From an uncultured Fibrobacterota bacterium (GTDB lineage Bacteria > Fibrobacterota > Chitinivibrionia > Chitinivibrionales > Chitinispirillaceae), in contig CAISVC010000692.1 of assembly GCA_903888815.1 (NCBI GenBank), positions 1 through 12,107 of the forward strand: a stretch of DNA of 12,107 nucleotides. Direction: 5' to 3'. Below, piece after piece: positions 1 through 6,080 of this stretch. Within the stretch, counting starts at the first letter, position 1. Every line of letters begins with the position of its first letter. The notes under the pieces were generated by a model, which searched no databases, was not told the DNA's origin, and saw nothing but the letters and a program-made list of their open reading frames with translations. The position numbers were made by a program, and so were the translations under genes.

Positions 1-26
1 ATATTTATTCTGTCAGTATTTTATTG

Positions 27-296
27 TCAGGCAGCTTTTAATCTGCCGTGAGCGAATTTATGCAAGACACTGGTCATTAATGTCTGGTAGGGAATACCTT
101 CTTCAAATGCATGCCTTTGTAAGTATTCTAGATCGTTTTGAGAAATTCGAATATTTACTCTTTTATTCTTTTTTAAAGTTGCCCGTGCCGCCAGCATTGC
201 CTTTTTCTTTTCTTTTTCAAAATTGGAAATGCTTTTCCATTCACCACGCTCAACAGAATTTACAAACCCAATTTCTTCTTTTGTGAGTTTATACAT
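27..296 (-). CDS. CopG/BrnA-type antitoxin of toxin-antitoxin operon 1
   Basis: This 89-residue protein is the likely antitoxin for the toxin encoded just upstream on the same strand. The N-terminal half is charged and Lys-rich. The C-terminal half (about residues 46-86) reads as a ribbon-helix-helix: a strand beginning RVNIRIS, then a helix with NDLEYLQRHA, then the GIPYQTLMTSVLHKF helix. This is the typical pattern of CopG-like antitoxins, which bind operator DNA as dimers and also neutralise the toxin. Its ATG overlaps the last 8 bases of the toxin gene. The start is supported by a GGGGGT motif 6 bases upstream of the ATG, inside the toxin reading frame. Toxin-first order is usual for BrnT/BrnA-like pairs. 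The family call comes from pattern recognition. The activity is inferred from family and context. Confidence 0.85.
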   Translation of the reverse strand: MYKLTKEEIGFVNSVERGEWKSISNFEKEKKKAMLAARATLKKNKRVNIRISQNDLEYLQRHAFEEGIPYQTLMTSVLHKFAHGRLKAA

Positions 297-570
297 TTTT
301 TACCCCCAAATATTTCTTCGTCAATTTTCTGTTTGGTATAATTGTTATTAAATAGTTGCCGTCTTTATCTTCATAAAAAGGTACCATGAAAACGTATTTA
401 TTTATTTTGATAATGTATATCTTTTGACCCTTGTATTTTGTTTGGTTCGGATTATCGATAATATCCAATAAGTTGCCTTTTTCAATAAAATAAACGACAT
501 CCTCAAAACAAATATTTCTTTCCGATTTCAGCTGTTCATTCTTTTTTAAATCCCATCGAAAGGCTTTCAT
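289..570 (-). CDS. BrnT-like toxin of toxin-antitoxin operon 1
   Basis: This 93-residue basic protein is probably an mRNA-interferase-type toxin related to BrnT. It starts MKAFRWDLKKNEQL, close to the F-x-W-D/N-x-x-K-N opening of BrnT-like proteins. It then has alternating beta strands (DIIDNP, KIYIIKINKYVFMVPF) and a basic C-terminal segment (TIIPNRKLTKKYL) where family members carry RNA-binding or catalytic basic residues. It is more diverged from classical BrnT than the second toxin in this window. The stop codon lies inside the start of the antitoxin gene (8-base overlap), so the two are translationally coupled. No Shine-Dalgarno sequence precedes the ATG, and the predicted promoter lies only a few bases upstream, so the message may be leaderless. 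The toxin call is well supported by the pairing, but the exact family is less certain. Confidence 0.8.
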   Translation of the reverse strand: MKAFRWDLKKNEQLKSERNICFEDVVYFIEKGNLLDIIDNPNQTKYKGQKIYIIKINKYVFMVPFYEDKDGNYLITIIPNRKLTKKYLGVKNV

Positions 571-605
571 TATACTAATATATTACATTGTGTGCCTTGT
601 GGCAA
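571..605 (-). promoter_or_regulatory. Promoter and likely operator of toxin-antitoxin operon 1
   Basis: On the minus strand a -35 box TTGCCA (600-605) is followed after 17 bases by a -10 box TATATT (577-582). The -10 box is embedded in the perfect palindrome TAATATATTA (576-585). The expected transcription start falls at or next to the toxin ATG (568-570). A ribbon-helix-helix antitoxin bound to this palindrome would cover the -10 box, which fits autorepression. This is read from the sequence only. Confidence 0.6.
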
Positions 606-656
606 CAAATTTAAATATTTACGGTTAAAACGATGTTAATGCAGTTTATTTTAAAA

Positions 657-716
657 TAACGTCGCGCTTAAGCGGCTGGGGCAGTTACCCGTCCGCTCTA
701 ACACGTTGTTAGCAGC
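657..716 (-). other. attC-like integron recombination site
   Basis: Read on the minus strand this is an imperfect palindrome of about 60 bp. Its parts in order are: outer arm GCTGCTAAC; a short spacer; inner arm TTAGAGCGG; GGG; a loop; CCC; inner arm CCGCTTAA; a spacer; and the crossover triplet GTT. The inner arms pair with a single unpaired G, as in the extrahelical bases of attC sites folded for IntI recombination. The outer arm's partner is only GTTA here because in linear DNA the bases after the crossover G belong to the next cassette. Its full partner GTTAGCAGC sits at the far end of the cassette (1358-1366). Outer arm, extrahelical base and exchanged boundary together point to a genuine attC rather than a terminator. 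Confidence 0.78.
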
Positions 717-730
717 CTCTTTTTATAAAG

Positions 731-1012
731 TTATACTGTATGGAATTCTTTTGCAACGCGATCGGATAGATAAATCTTTAATAATGTCTGATAAGGAACA
801 TCTTTTTTGTTTGCTAATATTTTTAATTTTCCCAATAGCACATCCGGTAAACGCAGGGAAATGCTATGAACGCTTGGTTTTAATTTGTTGAATTCAGCAG
901 GTTTCGCAGTTTTCCAATCAAGAAAATCCGCAGAGTCATTTCTTGACCAGAATTTTCTCTCTTCATCCTCATTCCTAAATATCGGTATCTTATTCAATTT
1001 TTGATTGCTCAT
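731..1012 (-). CDS. BrnA/CopG-type antitoxin of toxin-antitoxin operon 2
   Basis: This 93-residue protein is the likely antitoxin partner of the BrnT-like toxin upstream. The N-terminal ~45 residues are acidic/charged (RNEDEERKFWSRNDSADFLDW), consistent with a toxin-covering extension. The C-terminal part (about residues 47-88) has the ribbon-helix-helix layout: strand SISLRLP, helix DVLLGKLKILANKKD, turn and helix VPYQTLLKIYLSDRV. The VPYQTLLKIYL segment matches the GIPYQTLM helix of the first antitoxin, so both belong to the same broad family although the proteins are otherwise diverged. The start overlaps the toxin gene by 23 bases and is preceded by AAGGAAG at a suitable distance. The gene lies inside an integron cassette. 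Confidence 0.87.
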   Translation of the reverse strand: MSNQKLNKIPIFRNEDEERKFWSRNDSADFLDWKTAKPAEFNKLKPSVHSISLRLPDVLLGKLKILANKKDVPYQTLLKIYLSDRVAKEFHTV

Positions 1013-1301
1013 ATATTCTTCTTTCCTTTCTTGTCATTTCCCTGAAGGAGACAGGGCGTATTAAGGTGTCCCTCATAGTAAAAGCCACGAATATTTTCCG
1101 ATTTGAGTCTGTCTTTCCCAATGCATAATATCGGATTTCTGCTTTTGAATGTTCTTCGTCATTCCTGATAATTAATGGTTTATTAAAAAAGATTTCCTCG
1201 CATTCCCAATATGATACATTATGTTGGTCCCAGTTTTTTAAAATATTGTTTTCATCCCAATCAAAACCAGATGCTTCTTCCGGGATGCATATTCTTTTCA
1301 T
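990..1301 (-). CDS. brnT: BrnT family toxin of toxin-antitoxin operon 2
   Basis: This 103-residue protein closely follows the BrnT pattern. It has GFDWDENNILKNWDQHNVSY at residues ~12-31 (F-x-W-D-x-N-K-N followed by a helix with W-x-x-H-x-V), then EEIFFNKPLI, a central HSKAEIRYYALGKTDSNRKIFVAFTMR sheet, and the C-terminal IRPVSFREMTRKERRIYE segment. BrnT toxins are RelE-fold ribonucleases that block translation, held in check by BrnA. The nine-residue N-terminal leader before FDWDE is a little longer than usual, but the only good upstream ATG is the one used here. There is no Shine-Dalgarno motif and the predicted transcription start is under 10 bases away, so translation is probably from a near-leaderless message. 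It is first in its operon and cassette-borne. Confidence 0.88.
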   Translation of the reverse strand: MKRICIPEEASGFDWDENNILKNWDQHNVSYWECEEIFFNKPLIIRNDEEHSKAEIRYYALGKTDSNRKIFVAFTMRDTLIRPVSFREMTRKERRIYEQSKIE

Positions 1302-1309
1302 ATATTAAA

Positions 1310-1344
1310 TGTATATTATAGACATATACAATATCAAGGTATAA
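1310..1344 (-). promoter_or_regulatory. Promoter and likely operator of toxin-antitoxin operon 2
   Basis: On the minus strand a -10 box TATAAT (1315-1320) lies 18 bases downstream of a weak -35 box TTATAC (1339-1344). The -10 box lies inside a perfect inverted repeat with arms TGTATAT (1310-1316) and ATATACA (1324-1330) separated by 7 bases. The geometry, an operator over the -10 box and a start only a few bases before the toxin ATG, mirrors the promoter of operon 1, although the sequences differ. Confidence 0.55.
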
Positions 1345-1549
1345 TTTATTAATGATCGCTGCTAACGAGTCTGTAGGAAAACCCCTTTTCAGTAAAATTA
1401 TATTCTCCTTTTGCTTTGTCAAATAATTCGGGAAGTCACGTTCGGGAATTTATAAGGGAAAGTTAGAATTTAAGAGCAGTGCTTTTTTTAGCTGATTTAA
1501 GGCCCTTTTCAGGCCTGTAATTGTGGATAGACCTGTACAGCCATCCTTT

Positions 1550-2412
1550 TCAATAGGCATAGGAAGCTCCATAGCGCCAGATTTTGAAAATATTATGCAC
1601 CATCGAAAACAGTTTCCATTGGGTATCTACTTTTGCTCTCCCTCGCAAAGTAAAGCGGTCAAGCCCTATCCTTCTGCAGATAGTGGCGAACACCGGTTCC
1701 ACCGTGCCCATGCGCCTGCTGTAGATGAATCGCCCGAGCGCTGAGTCAAACTTCTCGATCATTTGCTTGGTAAATCGTCCTTTCGGTCCCTTGCCCGACT
1801 CGTCAAAAATCACCACCTGACGGAACTGGCTCTTCGGACTGCGCAAGCACTTTTTGCGTATTTCACACACGCGACATTTCGTCTTCCATCCGGCATACGC
1901 GATCCCTTTTTCACCTCGCGTACCGACAAAGTTCCGGTTCTTTACATAAAGCTTGTTTCCCGCAGGGCAGGTAAGCGTTCCGTCCGATTCATTATATATG
2001 AAATCCGAGGGCGTAAAGTAACGTTTTTCCTTTATTGGTGTATGGTTGCGATCGATAGATTTCTTGTGCCTGTCTGCACTCGCAAACTTCGGGTCCCGCT
2101 TGCGGAATTGATTGTCCGCCACATAGCCGTCGATCTTTTCTTCCGCAAGCATCTGCATATTCTTCTCAGTATGAAAACCACCTAAAGGCCTTATTCGGAA
2201 TAACAGTGTTATTTCGAAGAACGGCTGTCCGCCGTCACCTTCGCCTTCTCAAAAACATCTTTTTCACCGAGTTCTTCAAAGTTTTCCCGTATCCCATCAA
2301 TCATCGGCTTTAAAAGCTCCTTATCCGAACCACTACCAAACGCTTCCGCATGCACGATCACCTGGCGCTTGTCATCCACCGCAGCTGCGGCATTATACTC
2401 CTGCACTTCCAA
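1550..2412 (-). pseudogene. IS1182 family transposase, N-terminally truncated and interrupted
   Basis: Two frames together give the C-terminal part of a DDE transposase. The first piece (2412 down to 2224) contains YNAAAAVDDKRQVIVHAEAFG and ends VTADS. The second piece resumes with GFHTEKNMQMLAEEKIDGY and runs through a Cys-rich motif (CPAGN ... CRVCEIRKKC, probably zinc-binding) to the VEPVFATICRRIGLDRFTLRG block, whose Glu is the likely last catalytic residue of the DDE triad. IS1182 transposases are usually about 450-500 residues, so roughly the first 40 percent, including the first catalytic Asp, is missing. An inserted palindrome of about 44 bp (2180-2223) between Ser and Gly of TADS-GFH shifts the frame and introduces stops. 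The gene cannot make a working enzyme. Confidence 0.85.
2180..2223. repeat. Palindromic insertion inside the transposase relic
   Basis: About 44 bp interrupt the transposase reading frame exactly where homologues would read ADS-GFH. The core is an inverted repeat with arms TTCGGAATAACA (2194-2205) and TGTTATTTCGAA (2207-2218), one base apart and differing at one position. It looks like a very small non-autonomous palindromic element. No second copy was found in this window. Confidence 0.5.
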
Positions 2413-2452
2413 GGCTACCAGAAATTAGTTTAATTGGAACGGGAAAACGGAC

Positions 2453-3850
2453 ATGAACTCAGAAACAGTGGGCCGGCGGGCCTGTGCAGGATGTATTGCG
2501 GCAATGATTTTGTCTTTCACGTTGAGCTTTGCCGGAAGTTATCCCGGTTCAAATCCTTCCTTACACCAGATAGACAGTTCATGGAGAGCGATGTACGGTT
2601 CTCCGGTCCATCAGGCACTGGTTGTTTATAATAAAGCGCGTGGCGGAAATATTTCCCCCGACGATACCGCCAAGGGTGATAAAAGCCTGGATACGGTCTG
2701 TATCATGCGTCTGGTCGGCTCCGGAGGGAGCGCTTCCATAAAAACTCTTTTCAAATATGTGCAATTTGAAATGGTCAGATGGGGGCCATCATCCGGATAT
2801 AAGATTTCACCGGACGGCGCAAAGATCGCGATGCAGAATAACATTGCTGTTTCGGTATGCGATTCGAGTGGCGCCAATATTAAAGTGATCTGGGTTGGCG
2901 CGTTGAATTACGATTTGTTCGCGCAAAGCTGGGATGATTCCGCCGGAATCCGCAGGATAGTCTATTCCATTGGAACAATTATTGTAAGAAGCGTAATCAA
3001 TACCGATAATACCAGAGGAAAGACCGATACTTTATGGAACATGGCCTGGAACAAGGACCCATCGATAAATGTCGGGACCCGCCATGGGTATGCTTCTCCC
3101 AATAAAATAGGAAAATATCTCAGTTTCGATATAAAAACCGATGGGGTATGGCTTCCTGTCGTCGTTAATCTATCCACGCAAACGTCGGTAAATCCGACGA
3201 ATGGCGGCGATGGATGTGTGATGAGAATGGCGGACAGTTTCGGCACGGTCTGTTACAATCCGGCTACTCATTTGACGGCAGCCCCGTTATTCAGAGCGTC
3301 AACAGGAGCTTTTCTCAACAGTATTCCATGCGGAAACGGACAGACCAACATCTGCTCCGACTGCGGTCTGTGCTCGATAAATTTCTGCATGACGGATACC
3401 AATTATTTCATTCACTGTGGAGATGTTGACAATAATGTTTCACCGGGGTGCTATTCAAAAGCATTTATCCGCAAAGGAAAAACCGCAAAATCGCCGCAGG
3501 AGATCTATCTGGGAGACTATATCGGTTTCCCGGATTTATGGATTGATCCCAATCCTTTTGTAACCACCGGAATGGGAGAAGGACGCATCACGCCCCGTCA
3601 GAACGGGCGCCTTTCAATAAAATTCACCGCCGATGGGCTGACAATTTCAGATGTCGATGGCAAAATATTCGATAACGCGGTTTTAACCGGCATAAATGGC
3701 GCGATTGCCGCCGTGGGGTGGAAAACAGCGGCCAACCAGTGGCGTTTCAAGGTCAAATCCATGCCCTCCGGGATTTATATCCTTACGTGGCGATCGGAAA
3801 AGAGTCCGGATAAAATGCTTATCTCAACTATCAACAACCGGATACGGTAA
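2453..3850 (+). CDS. Exported Cys-containing protein with C-terminal sorting-like tail
   Basis: This 465-residue protein has an N-terminal signal peptide: a basic region NSETVGRRACAG, then the hydrophobic MILSFTLSFAG, with cleavage expected near FAG-SYPG. The mature part is mostly beta-rich. A single ISPDGAKIAMQ motif (about residue 117) resembles the PD40 motif of TolB-type propellers, as does the gapped ASPNKIGKYLSFD further on, so a degenerate propeller is possible. A cysteine-dense stretch follows (CGNGQTNICSDCGLCSINFC). The last ~70 residues contain ISDVDGKIFD and MPSGIYILTWRSE, the pattern of Por/type IX-like sorting tails. I do not recognise the function. The start is 40 bases from the transposase relic, with only a weak Shine-Dalgarno (GGGAAAACGGAC), so a fusion of expression signals with the relic is possible. 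An internal ATG at 2504 is an alternative start. Confidence 0.75.
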   Translation: MNSETVGRRACAGCIAAMILSFTLSFAGSYPGSNPSLHQIDSSWRAMYGSPVHQALVVYNKARGGNISPDDTAKGDKSLDTVCIMRLVGSGGSASIKTLFKYVQFEMVRWGPSSGYKISPDGAKIAMQNNIAVSVCDSSGANIKVIWVGALNYDLFAQSWDDSAGIRRIVYSIGTIIVRSVINTDNTRGKTDTLWNMAWNKDPSINVGTRHGYASPNKIGKYLSFDIKTDGVWLPVVVNLSTQTSVNPTNGGDGCVMRMADSFGTVCYNPATHLTAAPLFRASTGAFLNSIPCGNGQTNICSDCGLCSINFCMTDTNYFIHCGDVDNNVSPGCYSKAFIRKGKTAKSPQEIYLGDYIGFPDLWIDPNPFVTTGMGEGRITPRQNGRLSIKFTADGLTISDVDGKIFDNAVLTGINGAIAAVGWKTAANQWRFKVKSMPSGIYILTWRSEKSPDKMLISTINNRIR

Positions 3851-4209
3851 CATGGAAAAAAGCAAGGTAGTAAAAACGCCCCGATATTGCGCCGCGGCGG
3901 CGATGGCCCGCGTGCTATGGAAAAATACCATCCGTCATGCCGCCTTCCTAAAATAATGATGATGTAAACCGGAAAGAACTTGCATCTTCAGGATCACGCC
4001 CTCCCCTTGCGGACAATATCCCTTAGGAATTCGCTGTTCAATGCCCTAAAAGGGGTACATAATTATAATAAATTTGGTCATCATTTTGGTCACCATGCTT
4101 CATAGCGTTAATAGTGATAATAGCGTAAAAATAGCGATAATAGCAGTAATATCGCTAGACAGGTGGGCTACCCCCCTGATCATAGAAAGGGGTATTCTAA
4201 ATGGCAGTT
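3851..4209. other. Intergenic region between converging genes
   Basis: No convincing gene was found. A 34-codon frame from 3852 (MEKSKVVK...) has a low-complexity Ala-rich centre and no ribosome site of note. The region holds a run of short degenerate repeats (4101-4157). It separates the plus-strand 465-residue gene from the minus-strand GH43 gene, so both genes' 3' ends point into it. No strong stem followed by a T-run was seen. Confidence 0.5.
4101..4157 (+). repeat. Degenerate tandem repeat of ~10 bp (ATAGYGATA-like)
   Basis: Six consecutive units vary around ATAGCGATA: ATAGCGTTA, ATAGTGATA, ATAGCGTAAAA, ATAGCGATA, ATAGCAGTA and ATATCGCTA. Spacing is 9-11 bases. It lies in the gap between converging genes and is not part of a credible reading frame. 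Confidence 0.5.
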
Positions 4210-4270
4210 TTGCTTACCAGCACCCCTTATTTTAGAAAATATTACAAGACGGATGGAATTTTTCCATAGC
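4210..4270 (+). repeat. Dispersed intergenic repeat, copy A (partial)
   Basis: The 3' half of a repeat that recurs at 6161 and 7506. From CCTTATTTT to CCATAG it matches copy C with about 5 differences in 45 bp, sharing GACGGATGGAATTTTTCCAT. The small palindrome ATGGAA-TTT-TTCCAT is intact. The 5' half of the repeat is not recognisable here. It lies ~90 bp beyond the 3' end of the minus-strand GH43 gene. Confidence 0.7.
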
Positions 4271-4360
4271 ACGGGGGAAAGGAGGAGAAAGCATTACCAG
4301 CTAACCACGAGCGCCATTACCGCAGTCCTCATTCTGTGATATTTTTTTAGATCCACACTG

Positions 4361-5068
4361 TCACTGCAAAACCTTTATATGCAGCAGGTAGATCCCGCCG
4401 GAAACGCCGCATTCTTTTCGCAGATTAAGGCTATTCCCTGCAATGAGAATACCGGCCACTCGTTTTCCGGAAACAGTGTAAACATCCGCCGAGATCTTCT
4501 TGTGTGAATATTCGGCCGGTACGGTGAAATGATCGCCGGTAACAACATGGGTGTTTTTCAACGGCGCAGGGGAGACTGCGGCGACGCGCTGCGGTCCCGG
4601 AATAATGCCGGTCGTCCGTTTTTGTATCACTTTGAATTCCCACAGGCTTGCGGGGTTGGTGGTTTTGGCGCAGCCAGTCAGCGTTATCCTGAAATAGCGG
4701 GCCGTGACTGTTCCGCTGTCGATTGAAGGGCATTCAGCGACGGCGTTGCCTGTCCTGTCCGCGTACAGCGTCCATGCGACATTGTCAGAAGAGTATTCAA
4801 TCCTGTAGCGGTAGGCCACGGTCGGATATTCAAACTCGCTTTCGCACCGGTCAATCTTTACGCTCTGGCCCAAATCTACCTTCAGCCACTGCGGATAGGT
4901 GGTGCCGCTTGCCGACCAGTGGGTAAGATAGCTTTCGTCAAACGCCTTATTAGGGCTATGAAAAGTGTCCTGCGTGCTTGACGCAGCAGCCGTTTTGCCT
5001 TTGGACAGGTTGGTATCGTTGTTGAAGAGCGGACCCAATGCGCCGACGCCCGTTTTGGTGGTTACCAC
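4361..5068 (-). CDS. C-terminal half of broken GH43 gene: discoidin-like module and sorting-like tail
   Basis: This 235-residue frame begins at a GTG, but its coding content extends upstream without stops to about 5260. There it supplies the missing part of the GH43 domain (SADLSSDGPGHNSILKID ... NYYIVYHQHDV), so it is the second half of the gene starting at 5976. After the link VVTTKTGVGALGPLF comes a F5/8 type C (discoidin, CBM32-like) domain, about residues 18-150: LSKGKTAAASS, HSPNKAFDES, HWSASGTTYPQWLKVDLG, YRIEYSSDNVAWTLYAD and ARYFRITLTG. Such modules bind galactose-type or related sugars. The last ~45 residues (ADVYTVSGKRVAGILI ... SGGIYLLHIKVLQ) form the C-terminal sorting-like tail. 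It could only be made as a separate protein if the GTG were used, which seems unlikely. Confidence 0.8.
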   Translation of the reverse strand: MVTTKTGVGALGPLFNNDTNLSKGKTAAASSTQDTFHSPNKAFDESYLTHWSASGTTYPQWLKVDLGQSVKIDRCESEFEYPTVAYRYRIEYSSDNVAWTLYADRTGNAVAECPSIDSGTVTARYFRITLTGCAKTTNPASLWEFKVIQKRTTGIIPGPQRVAAVSPAPLKNTHVVTGDHFTVPAEYSHKKISADVYTVSGKRVAGILIAGNSLNLRKECGVSGGIYLLHIKVLQ

Positions 5069-5208
5069 TTTTGCTATAGATCCGTCCGTGTTAAAGAAGA
5101 ATCTATCAGCACAGGTCTGGCGGTGTATACCGTCGGTCGAACTTCCACTTTCATGCGTGCGGGGGACATCATGCTGATGGTAAACGATGTAATAATTCGT
5201 ATCGATTT

Positions 5209-5976
5209 TCAGGATGGAATTATGACCCGGCCCATCAGAAGAAAGATCCGCGGAGATGACAATATGGGATTATTTGTGCCATAAGTAAATGGTCCGAAGG
5301 GGCTCGTTGCGGTTGAATAGGATACTTTATATGTTTCGTCCTGACATCGTCCCCACGAGTACATGAAATAATATTTATTGTTCCGTTTTATCATATAAGG
5401 AGCTTCAACATAATTGGTAGGCGTCATGTTCTGTACTGTTCCGCTGACCGTTGCCATATCTGCATTAAGCCGTATGCCTCGAGATGCCCCCCATCCCCAA
5501 TACAGGTAGGCCTGGCCGTCCGTATCGATGAACGGATTCGCGTCTATGCAATAATCGCCGTAGGAACCGCCGGTAGGAATAACGGGCCCATTATCGGTCC
5601 GCGCATTTTGAAACGGCCCTGCCGGACTGTTCCCAACGCCAACCCATCCCGTATAGTCTGACGCCTGCGTAGGATAGATGTAATACTTTCCGTTCAATCC
5701 TTTAATCGCGTCCGGGGCCCATACAACAAAGGTCGGCCAATTAACTTTTACCATGGTCCAGTGAACAAAGTCCGAAGATTTCCAGATGACCATCTGGTCA
5801 TAATCTCCCTGCGGATCTGATACGGTTGTTGCGTAGATGTAGAATTTCCCGCTGTCGCTTAAAACATGCGGGTCAGCAAAATATCCGGGAATAATCGGGT
5901 TTCCCGCATGTACTACCGACAGAAAGGCCGATGATAAAACGTAGATCGTTGCAAATAAGAATGACCTTTTCGACAT
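5209..5976 (-). CDS. Exported GH43 glycosidase, catalytic domain; frame broken near its 3' end
   Basis: The 255-residue frame starts with a signal peptide (MSKRSFLFATIYVLSSAFLSVVHA, cleavage before G25) and continues as a five-bladed GH43 propeller. Expected catalytic residues are present: Asp35 in YFADPHV (general base), Asp145 in CIDANPF (pKa modulator) and Glu191 in VEAPYM (general acid). WAPDA (Asp89) and FIDTDGQAYLYWGW are also typical. GH43 enzymes are inverting beta-xylosidases, alpha-L-arabinofuranosidases or arabinanases, so the target is probably a pentose-rich hemicellulose. After NPIL the frame drifts into IFLLMGRVIIPS and stops. One missing base between 5253 and 5263 would restore SADLSSDGPGHNS and join it to the downstream frame, giving about 538 residues. 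AGGAGG lies 6 bases upstream of the ATG. Confidence 0.88.
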   Translation of the reverse strand: MSKRSFLFATIYVLSSAFLSVVHAGNPIIPGYFADPHVLSDSGKFYIYATTVSDPQGDYDQMVIWKSSDFVHWTMVKVNWPTFVVWAPDAIKGLNGKYYIYPTQASDYTGWVGVGNSPAGPFQNARTDNGPVIPTGGSYGDYCIDANPFIDTDGQAYLYWGWGASRGIRLNADMATVSGTVQNMTPTNYVEAPYMIKRNNKYYFMYSWGRCQDETYKVSYSTATSPFGPFTYGTNNPILSSPRIFLLMGRVIIPS

Positions 5977-6080
5977 AAAGCCTCCTTTGCCCTCGTGAAA
6001 AAGACGTCGCTTCTACTTGTACGTCGTCAAAGGATTGGGACAGAATTTTGTTTAAGTTAAGAGTTGGTTCCGGTATTAGT

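Larger units (their letters stand above)
660..1365 (-). mobile_element. Complete integron gene cassette carrying a toxin-antitoxin operon
   Basis: The predicted crossover points (between G and TT on the minus strand) lie at 1366/1365 and 660/659. They enclose 706 bp that contain one promoter, one toxin gene, one antitoxin gene and one attC at the 3' end. This is the standard layout of a promoter-bearing toxin-antitoxin cassette in a sedentary chromosomal integron. Joining the two ends regenerates a symmetrical attC with 9-bp outer arms (GCTGCTAAC and GTTAGCAGC). Such cassettes stabilise arrays because losing the antitoxin is costly to the cell; that role is known for the class and inferred here. 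A second, incomplete cassette (toxin-antitoxin operon 1) continues from 659 towards position 1, and its own attC would lie outside the window. No integrase gene is visible. Confidence 0.72.
1370..2415 (-). mobile_element. Truncated IS1182-type insertion sequence
   Basis: The body of the element is the C-terminal half of an IS1182-like transposase reading leftwards. Non-coding sequence continues past the transposase stop to about 1370, where it meets the integron cassette junction. The CTGTAGGAAAACCCC stretch at 1371-1385 is a plausible terminal sequence. The other end is missing: transposase similarity stops at about 2415, and the next gene begins at 2453. The element is therefore an immobile relic. 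The right boundary is inferred from the position of the cassette edge, not from a matched inverted repeat. Confidence 0.62.

Noticed and set aside
657..716. Rho-independent terminator at the palindrome between the toxin-antitoxin operons
   Set aside because: The stem has a bulged base and spacers, no T-run follows on the minus strand, and the complementary boundary at 1358-1366 is explained by an attC site but not by a terminator.
1763..2185. 140-residue open frame on the plus strand
   Set aside because: It is antisense to the clearly recognisable IS1182 transposase sequence and has no family resemblance of its own.
2962..3246. 94-residue minus-strand frame within the 465-residue gene
   Set aside because: Antisense shadow; the plus-strand frame has the signal peptide, tail and continuous coding character.
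3852..3956. 34-codon frame MEKSKVVK... just after the 465-residue gene
   Set aside because: Too short, low-complexity Ala-rich centre, no ribosome site of note and no neighbour relationship that would support it.
4101..4157. CRISPR array
   Set aside because: Units are only ~10 bp, degenerate and contiguous, with no spacers and no cas genes.
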